Program-made: the position numbers and the translations under genes | DNA from: Propionibacteriales bacterium | GTDB lineage: Bacteria > Actinomycetota > Actinomycetes > Propionibacteriales > Propionibacteriaceae | Direction of reading: 5' to 3' | Length of the DNA: 11,539 nt | Assembly: GCA_017882655.1 (NCBI GenBank) | Contig: JADGPB010000038.1 | Location: forward strand, 1 to 11,539 | Notes under the pieces: generated by a model | Database searches by the model: none | What the model saw: the letters and a program-made list of their open reading frames with translations, nothing else | Told to the model about the DNA's origin: nothing | Part shown: piece by piece, positions 4,985-11,539 of the stretch | How the letters are laid out: every line of letters starts with the position of its first letter | Numbering within the stretch: the first letter of the stretch is position 1

Positions 4985-5782
4985 ATGGCTGACGAGACCG
5001 AACCCACCAAGAAGAGCCGGCGCGCCCCTGAGGTGAAGCGGGGACGCCCTTCGAACGCTGACATCGCTGATGTCGTCAGACGCTCCAAGCTCGTGACGAT
5101 GCCCACCGAGGGTGCTGTCGGGGTCGATGGCTTGACCATGAGGCAGCGCCTGCTCCTCGAGGTCATCAAGCGCTCGGTCGAGGAGAAGGGCTACCCGCCG
5201 AGCATGCGCGAGGTCGCCAAGATGGCTGGACTGTCGAGCCCGTCGAGCGTGGCCCATCAGATGCACCAGCTGGAGGCCAAGGGGTACATCCGACGGGACC
5301 CCAACCGCCCTCGCGCCCTGGACGTCCGGCTCCCCGAGGGACCAAGTTCTCGCCCACGGTCGGCTGATCCGTACGCCGACCCCACCGACGTCAACGACTC
5401 GCTGCCACGTCCCGTCCACGTTCCCCTGCTCGGGCGGATCGCGGCTGGCGGTCCGATCCTTGCGGAGCAGCAGGTCGAGGACGTCTTCGCACTCCCCCGG
5501 CAGCTGGTCGGCGAGGGAGAGCTGTTCCTCCTCGAAGTGCGCGGCGACTCGATGATCGATGCCGCCATCTGTGACGGTGACTACGTCGTCGTACGTCGCC
5601 AGCCCGTGGCGGAGAACGGCGACATCGTCGCAGCGCTGCTCGGCGACGAGGCGACGGTCAAGACGTTCAAGCGCACCCCGGGCCAGGTGTGGCTCCTCCC
5701 GCACAACCCCGCGTACGAGCCGATCGACGGCAACGACGCGAGCATCCTCGGAAAGGTCGTCACGGTCCTGCGCCGGCTCTAG
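4985..5782 (+). CDS. lexA: SOS response repressor LexA (self-cleaving, S24 family)
   Basis: LexA represses DNA-damage genes until RecA filaments trigger its self-cleavage. The 265-residue product has a winged-helix DNA-binding domain at about 50-115, with YPPSMREVAKMAGLSSPSSV and the wing residues GYIRRD at 100-105. A proline-rich linker (117-143) precedes the peptidase domain. The cleavage site is Ala154-Gly155 in RIAAGGPI. The catalytic pair is Ser189 (GDSM) and Lys226 (EATVKTFKR). A basic N-terminal extension of about 48 residues carries KRGRPS at 18-23, which looks like an AT-hook core; actinobacterial LexA proteins often carry such an extension. ATG 4985 is chosen from the promoter geometry (candidate leaderless start). 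The product should act on its own SOS box (4938) and on the boxes at 3992 and 4037. It converges with the DinG-type helicase gene. Confidence 0.97.
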   Translation: MADETEPTKKSRRAPEVKRGRPSNADIADVVRRSKLVTMPTEGAVGVDGLTMRQRLLLEVIKRSVEEKGYPPSMREVAKMAGLSSPSSVAHQMHQLEAKGYIRRDPNRPRALDVRLPEGPSSRPRSADPYADPTDVNDSLPRPVHVPLLGRIAAGGPILAEQQVEDVFALPRQLVGEGELFLLEVRGDSMIDAAICDGDYVVVRRQPVAENGDIVAALLGDEATVKTFKRTPGQVWLLPHNPAYEPIDGNDASILGKVVTVLRRL

Positions 5783-5790
5783 CACCAGCG

Positions 5791-5880
5791 ACCTACTCGC
5801 TGGTCGAGCTGGTGGCACAGGAGGAGAAGGTGCTGGGCCGGATCATCGCCCAGGCCCGGGAGGACGTCTCCGCCACGTAG
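5791..5880 (+). pseudogene. Coding-like stretch after lexA: possible gene remnant or microprotein
   Basis: The 117 bases between the convergent lexA and helicase genes contain a frame of 29 codons ending in TAG at 5878-5880. Nearly every third position is G or C, and the encoded SLVELVAQEEKVLGRIIAQA is typical of a real amphipathic helix. Within it AGGAGGAG (5819-5826) stands before GTG 5830, which would give a 16-residue peptide. The frame runs back into lexA in another phase without a clear start. It may be the tail of a lost gene or chance; I do not recognise it. Confidence 0.25.
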
Positions 5881-5899
5881 TCGGTGGCGCTGAGTGACC

Positions 5900-7966
5900 T
5901 CAGAGCGACTGATCCGCTGCTGCCGGGTTTGGAGCGCCCTCTGTAAGGGAGAGGTTCTCCGTGAGCCGATGCAATGCTGCGACCGCCAGGTCATGATCGG
6001 TGGTCGTCCAGAACGGAGGGATCGAGGCGCGCAGGAACGATCCGTACCGCGCCGTCATCAACCGCGGGTCCAGGATCGCCACCACTCCTCGATCACTGAG
6101 CCGACGGACCAGTCGGCCGCTGCCTTGAGCGAGCAGGAGACCCGCATGCGTAGCTGCCACCTGCATGAACCCGTTTCCGCCCCCGGCGGTCACCGCATCC
6201 TGACGGGCCACCATCAGCGGCTCGTCAGGGCGTGGGAACGGGATCTTGTCGATGAGCACGAGCTGGCAGGTCTCCCCCGGTACGTCGACGCCCTGCCACA
6301 GCGACAACGTGCCGAACAGCGACGTCGCCGGCTGTTCGATGAAGCGCCGGGTGAGCTCGGGCAGCTGGGCATCGCCCTGGCACAGGACAGTCATGTGCGG
6401 TAGGGCTGCACGGACGTGGGAGGCGGCGGCCGTCGCGTTGCGGTGCGATGCGAAGAGGCCGAGCGTACGACCGCCAGCCGCGCTGACCAGCTCCACGATC
6501 TCGGCCAGGGTCGCTTCGCTGAGACCGTCCCTGCTCGGTGGTGGAAGGTGCGCGGCGATGTAGAGGATGCCCTGCCTGGTGTAGTCGAACGGCGATCCGA
6601 CATCGACCCCGTGCCATCTCGGCGCTGGAGGCGTTGAGACGCTCTTCCCGGCACTGCCAAGACCGAGCTGCCGGGCGAGCGCGTCGAAGCTCCCGCCGAT
6701 CGTGAGGGTCGCGGACGTGAAGACCGCGGTCACGTCGGGAAGGATGCTGTCGCGGACCAGGCCCGACACATTGAGGGGCGCGACGACCGCCCAGCGTCCC
6801 GCGCGTTCCCGCTCGGCGACCCAGACGACGTCGTGCTCGTTCAGACCTGCCATCCGCTCGGCGACGTCGTACACCTCCTGCACCACCGCCTGCGCCTGCA
6901 CCCGGGCGGCGTCGAGCCCCTTCGTCGCCGACGCCTTGAAGTCCGACAACGCAGCCCTGGCCACCTGCCGTACGCGCGCCAGCGCTAGACCCATCGTCGA
7001 CGCGGCGTCGGTCACGCGCTCGAGATCGCTGAGGTCGAGGGCCGCCCGGAACGAGTCGGCCGCGTCGAGGAAGTCGATCCCCACTGCGTCTGTCAGCCAA
7101 GGCAACGCGCGACGCGCGACGCGGTCTATCTGCTGGGCGCCGAGCTCGCTCGACGCTGCGCCCGTGACGCGGGAGACAAGCTCGTGCGCCTCGTCGACGA
7201 TGAGCAGGTCGTGCTCGGGCAGCGCGGTGCCGCCGTGCAACGCGTCGATCGCGAGCAGGGCATGGTTGGTGATGATGAGGTCGGCCTCGCGCGCCCTGTC
7301 CCGGGACAGCTCGACGAAGCACTCGACGCCGTACGGACAGTTGGTCGCGCCAAGACACTCCCGCACGGGGACCGAGACCTGCGCCCATGCCGCAGGCGTG
7401 TGCGACGGAGCGTCGTCACGGTCGGCCAGCCCACCGGCCTCAGCCTGCTCCTCCGCCCACTCACGGAGCACGAGGACCTCGGCGCCGAGGACCGAGTCCG
7501 GCGCGGCATCGACGGCCCGCAACGCGGTGGCGAGCTCGCCCGCGGCGATGAGTCCCGGCTGCTGCTCCTCCTCCGCGCCCTCGCGGACCCGATGAAGGCA
7601 CGCGTAGTTGGAGCGCCCTTTGAGCAGCGCCGCCTTGGGTCGCCGACCCGTGACCGCTTCCACCGCGTCGATGACGACGGGTACGTCCTTGGTCGCGAGC
7701 TGCGTCTGCAACGCCAACGTCGCGGTGGCGACGACAACCCGCGACGACGGCGAGTTGAGGACGTGAGCGAAGGCCGGAGCGAGGTAGCCCAGCGACTTGC
7801 CCGTCCCCGTGCCGGCCTGGACGAGAACGTGCTCCCCCGACTCGAACGCTTCGGAGACCTCGCGGCACATGTCGACCTGGCCCTCGCGCGCGCTCCCGCC
7901 GATGGACGCCACGGCTGCATCAAGGATGCTGACGGGCTCGACGACGGGGGGCGATTCCGGATCCAC
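5900..7966 (-). CDS. dinG: DinG/XPD-type ATP-dependent DNA helicase with an iron-sulfur cluster
   Basis: This superfamily 2 helicase unwinds DNA 5' to 3' and helps clear structured or RNA-paired DNA. The 688-residue product has the expected motifs in order. RxxQ lies at 27-30. Walker A is AGTGTGKS at 51-58 (Lys57). The four cluster cysteines are Cys123, Cys204, Cys210 and Cys216 (NYAC, then RECLGATNCPYGVECF). The DEAH box is 258-261. TSATLT lies around Ser418, and motif VI is QGSGRLVRR at 614-622. No exonuclease domain is present, so it is the E. coli DinG or YoaA type rather than the Bacillus type. The start is GTG at 7966; no ribosome site fits, but TAGCGT ends six bases before it, so a leaderless transcript is possible. 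It is the last of four leftward genes, 51 bases after hflX. No SOS box is seen before it, although E. coli dinG is LexA-controlled. Confidence 0.9.
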   Translation of the reverse strand: MDPESPPVVEPVSILDAAVASIGGSAREGQVDMCREVSEAFESGEHVLVQAGTGTGKSLGYLAPAFAHVLNSPSSRVVVATATLALQTQLATKDVPVVIDAVEAVTGRRPKAALLKGRSNYACLHRVREGAEEEQQPGLIAAGELATALRAVDAAPDSVLGAEVLVLREWAEEQAEAGGLADRDDAPSHTPAAWAQVSVPVRECLGATNCPYGVECFVELSRDRAREADLIITNHALLAIDALHGGTALPEHDLLIVDEAHELVSRVTGAASSELGAQQIDRVARRALPWLTDAVGIDFLDAADSFRAALDLSDLERVTDAASTMGLALARVRQVARAALSDFKASATKGLDAARVQAQAVVQEVYDVAERMAGLNEHDVVWVAERERAGRWAVVAPLNVSGLVRDSILPDVTAVFTSATLTIGGSFDALARQLGLGSAGKSVSTPPAPRWHGVDVGSPFDYTRQGILYIAAHLPPPSRDGLSEATLAEIVELVSAAGGRTLGLFASHRNATAAASHVRAALPHMTVLCQGDAQLPELTRRFIEQPATSLFGTLSLWQGVDVPGETCQLVLIDKIPFPRPDEPLMVARQDAVTAGGGNGFMQVAATHAGLLLAQGSGRLVRRLSDRGVVAILDPRLMTARYGSFLRASIPPFWTTTDHDLAVAALHRLTENLSLTEGAPNPAAADQSL

Positions 7967-7972
7967 CCTGTC

Positions 7973-7978
7973 ACGCTA
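7973..7978 (-). promoter_or_regulatory. Candidate -10 element for the helicase gene
   Basis: TAGCGT on the minus strand ends six bases before GTG 7966, the same geometry as the lexA -10 element and its ATG. The helicase gene also lacks a Shine-Dalgarno sequence. No good -35 is visible, so this is a weak call; readthrough from hflX is the alternative. Confidence 0.3.
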
Positions 7979-8017
7979 CCCGAGGCGGGTGACGTCGCAG
8001 GGAAGCCATCCCCAGCC

Positions 8018-9436
8018 TTACGCCGGGAAGCCGGACAGCTCCCCCGCCAGGTCGTCGTGGACCCGGGCGACGATGCGGGTGCCGTCGCCGGTGTGCTCGA
8101 CCGTGATCAGCTCGCCCTCGCGGTGGATGCGGTCGATGAGGTCGCCGCGGGAGTACGGGACGAGCGCCGTGACTTCCGTACCGGGGTTGGGCAACCGCTG
8201 CTCGATGATGGCGCGTACCTCGTCCATGCCTTCGCCGGTACGGGCGGAGGCGAACACAGCCCCCGAGAACCGGGTACGCAACGACTGCAGCATGCCAGAG
8301 TCAGCCAGGTCGATCTTGTTGATGACGAGCTGCTCCGCCACATCGCCGGCGCCGATGTCGGCCAGCACCTCGCGGACCGCCGCCACCTGTCCGAACGGAT
8401 CAGGATCAGACCCGTCCACGACGTGGATCAGCAGATCCGCCTCGACCGACTCCTCGAGCGTCGAGCGGAACGCCTCGACCAGGTCGTGCGGCAGGTGGCG
8501 CACGAACCCGACAGTGTCAGTGAGCGTGTACGTTCGGCCGTCGGCCGTCTGCGACCGCCTCGTGGTCGGGTCGAGGGTCGCGAACAGCGCGTCCTCGACG
8601 AGCACGCCTGCCCCCGTGAGCCGGTTCAGCACCGACGACTTGCCCGCGTTCGTGTAGCCGACGATCGCGACGCTCGGCACCTGATGGCGCCGGCGTTCCT
8701 GTCGCTTGACCTGCCGGGTGCCGTCCAGGTCGCGCAGCTGCTCGCGGAGGTGGGAGATGCGGGTACGGATGCGGCGCCGGTCGGTCTCGATCTTCGTCTC
8801 GCCCGGGCCACGGCCGCCGATGCCGACACCGCCCGCCGCGCGGCCGCCCGTCTGGCGTGACAGGTTCCCGCCCCAACCTCGCAGGCGCTGGCGCAGGTAC
8901 TGCAGCTGCGCCATCTCGACCTGGGCCTTGCCTTCGGCGCTCTTGGCGTGGGAGGCGAAGATGTCGAGGATCAGCGCCGTACGGTCGACGACCTTCACCT
9001 TGATGCGGTCCTCGAGGTTACGCAGCTGTGCCGGGCTCAGCTCGCCGTCGCAGATCACGGTGTCCGCGCCGGTCGCGATGACCACCTCGCGCACCTCGTC
9101 GACCTTGCCTCGGCCGATGTACGTCGCAGGGTCGGGCCGCTCGCGCCGCTGGAACAGCGCGTCGAGGACCTCGGAGCCTGCGGTCTCGGCGAGCGCGCGC
9201 AGCTCGCTCATCGAGTTGATCGCGTCCTGCTCGCTCCCGCTCGTCCACACGCCAGCGAGCACGACCCGCTCCAACCTGAGCTGTCGGTACTCGACCTCGG
9301 TGACATCGACGAGCTCGGTGCGTAGGCCGTCCACCCGCCGGAGGGAGATTCGTGCGGCGAGGTCGGTCTGGTCGCCGTCGTACGCCTCCGGGTCGGGCAG
9401 GCGCGGGTCGGTCTCGTCATGGGAGTGAACAGTCAT
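8018..9436 (-). CDS. hflX: GTPase HflX (ribosome-associated)
   Basis: HflX is a GTPase that binds the 50S subunit and splits stalled ribosomes under stress. The 472-residue product has the HflX N-terminal domain (about 50-240), including the ATYIGRGKVDE segment, the ALILDIFASHAKSAEGKAQVE segment and the glycine-rich GGRGPGETKIETDRR loop. The GTPase domain follows: G1 is GYTNAGKS at 260-267, G3 is DTVGF from Asp307, G4 is NKID at 373-376, and a Ser-Ala pair (SAR) serves as G5. The frame extends to a GTG at 9454, but ATG 9436 is preferred because GAGAGG lies about ten bases upstream and MTVHSHDE fits a normal start. It lies 48 bases after dapF and 51 bases before the helicase gene on the same strand, and is probably cotranscribed with dapF. 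The hflX-dapF-miaA neighbourhood is shared with M. tuberculosis. Confidence 0.96.
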   Translation of the reverse strand: MTVHSHDETDPRLPDPEAYDGDQTDLAARISLRRVDGLRTELVDVTEVEYRQLRLERVVLAGVWTSGSEQDAINSMSELRALAETAGSEVLDALFQRRERPDPATYIGRGKVDEVREVVIATGADTVICDGELSPAQLRNLEDRIKVKVVDRTALILDIFASHAKSAEGKAQVEMAQLQYLRQRLRGWGGNLSRQTGGRAAGGVGIGGRGPGETKIETDRRRIRTRISHLREQLRDLDGTRQVKRQERRRHQVPSVAIVGYTNAGKSSVLNRLTGAGVLVEDALFATLDPTTRRSQTADGRTYTLTDTVGFVRHLPHDLVEAFRSTLEESVEADLLIHVVDGSDPDPFGQVAAVREVLADIGAGDVAEQLVINKIDLADSGMLQSLRTRFSGAVFASARTGEGMDEVRAIIEQRLPNPGTEVTALVPYSRGDLIDRIHREGELITVEHTGDGTRIVARVHDDLAGELSGFPA

Positions 9437-9484
9437 CGGTACCCAGCCTCTCACCCGAGGCCAATCCGGACCAGCCGATTAGCC

Positions 9485-10309
9485 TCAGCGCAGGTCGTCG
9501 GGCATCTCCACGTCGCCGCGAGCCAGGATGACCGCAGGTCCCGTGAGGGTTGCGGTGCCGTCGTCGGCGAAGCTGACCTCGACGGTGCCTCCGCGCAGGT
9601 CGACCCGTACGGTGCCAGGTCCCTCTCCGTTGACGACACGGGCGACCGCAACAGCCCCCGTACCGCAGGCTTCTGTCTCCCCCACACCACGCTCCAGCAC
9701 GCGCATCACCGCATGCTTGGCTGCTACCACGTGCACGAGCTCGAAGTTCACACCGTGCGGGAAGACCTCCGGATCAGCCGTGAACGGATCGCGCAGCTCG
9801 GCGTCCGTCACGCCCTGGGCGGTCGAGACCGTGACGACCAGATGGGGGTTCCCGACGTCGACGGCCACGCCTTCGTACGTCCTCGACCCCAGCGTCCCTG
9901 ACGTCGTCGGACCGGTCGTCACGCGACCCACGCCGACCGTCACGCGCCCGTCATCGCACAGCCGTGCCCAGCGAAGGCCTGCCCGCGTCGCGATCGTGAG
10001 CTCGGCGTCGCTGCAGAGCCCTTCCTCCGCGAGGTACCTCGCGAAGACCCGCAACCCGTTGCCGCACATCTCCGCGATCGAGCCGTCCGCGTTGCGGTAG
10101 TCCATGAACCACAGGTCGGGATCGAAGCCAGAGTCCTGGATCGCCCCGGCCTTGACCACCCGCAGCACGCCGTCCGCGCCGATGCCGGACCGGCGGTCGC
10201 AGAGGTACGCGACTCGGGCTGGCGTCAGGTCGAGGACCCCGTCCAGGTCAGGGAGGATGACGAAGTCGTTGCGGGTGCCGTGCCCTTTCGCGAACGACCA
10301 GGTCTCCAT
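9485..10309 (-). CDS. dapF: Diaminopimelate epimerase
   Basis: DapF converts LL-diaminopimelate to the meso form, the precursor of lysine and of the cross-linking residue in DAP-type peptidoglycan, without a cofactor. The 274-residue length is normal. The two catalytic cysteines are present: Cys82 in EMCGNGLR and Cys215 in ETEACGTGA. Other family signatures are the N-terminal KGHGTRNDFV, RRSGIGADG at 40-47, and DVGNPHLV. The start is ATG 10309; the Shine-Dalgarno sequence is weak, but no other start agrees with the conserved N-terminus. The gene begins 29 bases after the miaA stop, so the two are probably one transcript, with hflX 48 bases further on. Confidence 0.97.
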   Translation of the reverse strand: METWSFAKGHGTRNDFVILPDLDGVLDLTPARVAYLCDRRSGIGADGVLRVVKAGAIQDSGFDPDLWFMDYRNADGSIAEMCGNGLRVFARYLAEEGLCSDAELTIATRAGLRWARLCDDGRVTVGVGRVTTGPTTSGTLGSRTYEGVAVDVGNPHLVVTVSTAQGVTDAELRDPFTADPEVFPHGVNFELVHVVAAKHAVMRVLERGVGETEACGTGAVAVARVVNGEGPGTVRVDLRGGTVEVSFADDGTATLTGPAVILARGDVEMPDDLR

Positions 10310-10338
10310 GCCACAAGTACAGGGCAGATCGCCTCAAC

Positions 10339-11262
10339 TCACAAACGAGCTTCGCACTCTTCGACCAGGTCGGTCGGTGACGGCAGGTCGAGCGCGTCGA
10401 CCCAGAGGATGCGCGGGTCGCGTCGCCACCAGCCGAGCTGCCTGCGCGCGAACCGGCGCGTACCAGCGGCTGTGTCCTTTCGTGCCTGCTCCTCCGTACA
10501 GAGCCCGTCGAGGTACGCCAGGACCTGCCGGTAGCCGAGCGCCCGCGACGCCGTCACCCCGCCACGCAGCCCGCGCTCGGCCAGGGCGGCCACTTCCCCG
10601 ATCAGCCCCTTGGCCCACATCTCGTCGACGCGCCTCTGGATTCGGGCATCCATCTCTGCCCGGTCGATCGCGAGACCGACCTGGACGACGCCAGGCAACG
10701 CGTAGCGGTGCTCGGGAAGCGTCGCACGGTACGAGCCGGTCAACGCGATCACCTCGAGCGCCCGTACGACCCGGCGCCCGTTCATCGGCTGCATCTCTAC
10801 GGCCGCTTCCGGATCCAGGCGCGACAACCGCTCGTACAGCGCCAACGGCCCGAGCTGTTCGAGCTCCGCCTCGAGCTCGGCCCGTACCGCCGGATCCGTG
10901 CCGGGGAAGGCGAACTCGTCGAGGATCGCCCGCAGGTACAGCGCGGACCCTCCGACGACGATCGGCACGACCCCGCGGCCGTGGCACGAGGTGATCGCGT
11001 CGCGGGCGAGTCGTTGGAAGTCGGCGACGGTCGCCGTCTGGTCGATGTCGAGGATGTCGATGAGGTGGTGCGGGATGCCGCCGCGTTCCTCCAGAGTGGG
11101 CTTCGCTGTGCCGATGTCCATGCCGCGATAGACGAGCATCGAGTCGGCGTTGACAATCTCCGCTGACCGCCCCTGCGTCGTGAGGTGCACCGCGAGCCGC
11201 ACGGCCAGAGCGGACTTGCCGCTGGCGGTGGGACCCAGCAGGGCGAGGGTCGGCTCGGGCAC
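10339..11262 (-). CDS. miaA: tRNA dimethylallyltransferase MiaA
   Basis: MiaA transfers a dimethylallyl group to the N6 of adenosine 37 in tRNAs reading UNN codons, which keeps decoding in frame. The 307-residue length is usual. The P-loop GPTASGKS is at 10-17. NADSM with the catalytic Asp40 and VYRGMDIGTAKP follows at 38-55. HHLIDI lies near 65-70, and IVVGGSALYLRAI is the family's GGTGLY-type segment. NGRRVVRALEV and the C-terminal RRFARRQLGWWRRD mark the tRNA-binding parts. Position 43 is Leu where many actinobacteria have Gln; E. coli also has Leu, so this is not a defect. The start is GTG 11262, set by the close spacing to the P-loop; no clear ribosome site is visible. It heads the leftward miaA-dapF-hflX-helicase series and is divergent from the antitoxin-like gene. 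Confidence 0.97.
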   Translation of the reverse strand: MPEPTLALLGPTASGKSALAVRLAVHLTTQGRSAEIVNADSMLVYRGMDIGTAKPTLEERGGIPHHLIDILDIDQTATVADFQRLARDAITSCHGRGVVPIVVGGSALYLRAILDEFAFPGTDPAVRAELEAELEQLGPLALYERLSRLDPEAAVEMQPMNGRRVVRALEVIALTGSYRATLPEHRYALPGVVQVGLAIDRAEMDARIQRRVDEMWAKGLIGEVAALAERGLRGGVTASRALGYRQVLAYLDGLCTEEQARKDTAAGTRRFARRQLGWWRRDPRILWVDALDLPSPTDLVEECEARL

Positions 11263-11325
11263 TAGGTCAGTCTGTCACCCGCGCAACTCACATCGGACTC
11301 ACAGGTGCCACGCCCGCATAACCTC

Positions 11326-11355
11326 TTGGCGAGAAGGCCATCGGGCGGTAAGAAT
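11326..11355 (+). promoter_or_regulatory. Candidate promoter of the antitoxin-like gene (TTGGCG-17 bp-TAAGAA)
   Basis: TTGGCG (11326-11331) and TAAGAA (11349-11354) are 17 bases apart, which would give a leader of roughly 85 bases before ATG 11446. TTGACG at 11363-11368 is a second possible -35, but no -10 is well placed for it. The gap 11263-11445 must also hold the miaA promoter, which I could not place. Confidence 0.3.
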
Positions 11356-11445
11356 GTCCGCGTTGACGTCGCATAGGCGTCCCGCGGGATCTGGGCCCTG
11401 GAAACGCCCCCGGCGGAAGTTATGGCGAAAGGAGGTGTCGAAAAC

Positions 11446-11539
11446 ATGGGCTTGATGGATAATCTCAACGCCGCTGTTGGAGGGCACGAGGACCAGGTCA
11501 AGGACGGCATCGACAAGCTCGGTGGCCTGCTCGACGATA
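11446..11539 (+). CDS. MT0933-type antitoxin-like small protein, N-terminal part, runs off the right edge
   Basis: 31 residues are visible, beginning MGLMDNLNAAVGGHEDQVKD and continuing with IDKLGGLLDD. This matches the start of the small charged helical proteins of the MT0933/Rv0909 antitoxin family, which usually begin MGxxDK and repeat DKxxD-like helices through 50-70 residues. The start is secure: AAAGGAGGT at 11428-11436 is a near-perfect ribosome site nine bases upstream. Such proteins are annotated as antitoxins from the M. tuberculosis pair Rv0909-Rv0910, but many actinobacteria carry solitary copies, and whether those neutralise anything is unknown. A partner toxin, if any, would lie beyond the right edge. 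It is divergent from miaA. Confidence 0.75.
   Translation, partial: MGLMDNLNAAVGGHEDQVKDGIDKLGGLLDD

Noticed and set aside
4301..5818. A 505-codon leftward open frame opposite lexA and the unknown membrane gene
   Set aside because: lexA is certain on the other strand, and this frame would cross the lexA promoter and SOS box.
5890..5903. CTGAG-TGAC-CTCAG hairpin as a lexA/helicase terminator
   Set aside because: A five-base stem overlapping the helicase stop codon is too weak to call.
7184..8860. A 558-codon rightward open frame across the helicase and hflX genes
   Set aside because: Antisense shadow of two genes with complete catalytic motifs; its translation shows no recognisable family.

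Overview
The window is GC-rich chromosomal DNA of an actinobacterium. Codons end mostly in G or C, and GTG starts are used alongside ATG. SOS boxes follow the actinobacterial TCGAAC-N4-GTTCGA pattern. The cobalamin-dependent NrdJ sits behind NrdR, as in Streptomyces. The gene order nrdR / small SOS membrane protein / lexA / hflX / dapF / miaA resembles the lexA neighbourhood of Mycobacterium tuberculosis. The protein styles (RDD protein with a PYG-rich head, DUF2752 protein, short antitoxin-like protein) suggest a Propionibacteriales or Nocardioidaceae member, but that placement is an inference.

Left part (1-1934): a leftward nrdR-nrdJ operon for cobalamin-dependent dNTP synthesis. nrdJ runs off the left edge. 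The control region upstream of nrdR holds a clear NrdR box, a weaker partner box 32 bp away, and three 8/9 matches to a DnaA box. Next come a leftward DUF2752 membrane protein and a divergent rightward RDD membrane protein with a long repetitive Pro/Ala/Gly/Tyr N-terminus. A 15-bp perfect hairpin ends the RDD gene and the convergent gene that follows it.

Middle part (3704-5782): the SOS module. A leftward 90-residue single-pass membrane protein sits directly behind a perfect SOS box. Its Leu-Thr-Arg-Arg-Gly plus membrane-anchor pattern resembles the LysM-type SOS division inhibitors encoded next to actinobacterial lexA genes, but the LysM part is absent. A rightward membrane protein of unknown function lies between it and lexA. 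lexA has its own SOS box over the -35 element and appears to give a leaderless mRNA. LexA should repress both itself and the small membrane protein, coupling DNA damage to a pause in division.

Right part (5900-11262): four leftward housekeeping genes, miaA, dapF, hflX and a DinG-type iron-sulfur helicase. They are separated by 29-51 bases and may form one transcript. They serve tRNA modification, lysine/peptidoglycan precursor synthesis, ribosome rescue and DNA repair. At the right edge a divergent gene begins, for a small MT0933-type antitoxin-like protein with a perfect Shine-Dalgarno sequence.

No tRNA, rRNA, CRISPR array, insertion sequence or phage gene was seen. Every stretch longer than 300 bases is covered by a gene. 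The most unusual items are the LysM-less SOS membrane protein with its two LexA sites and the DnaA-box cluster in the nrdR leader.
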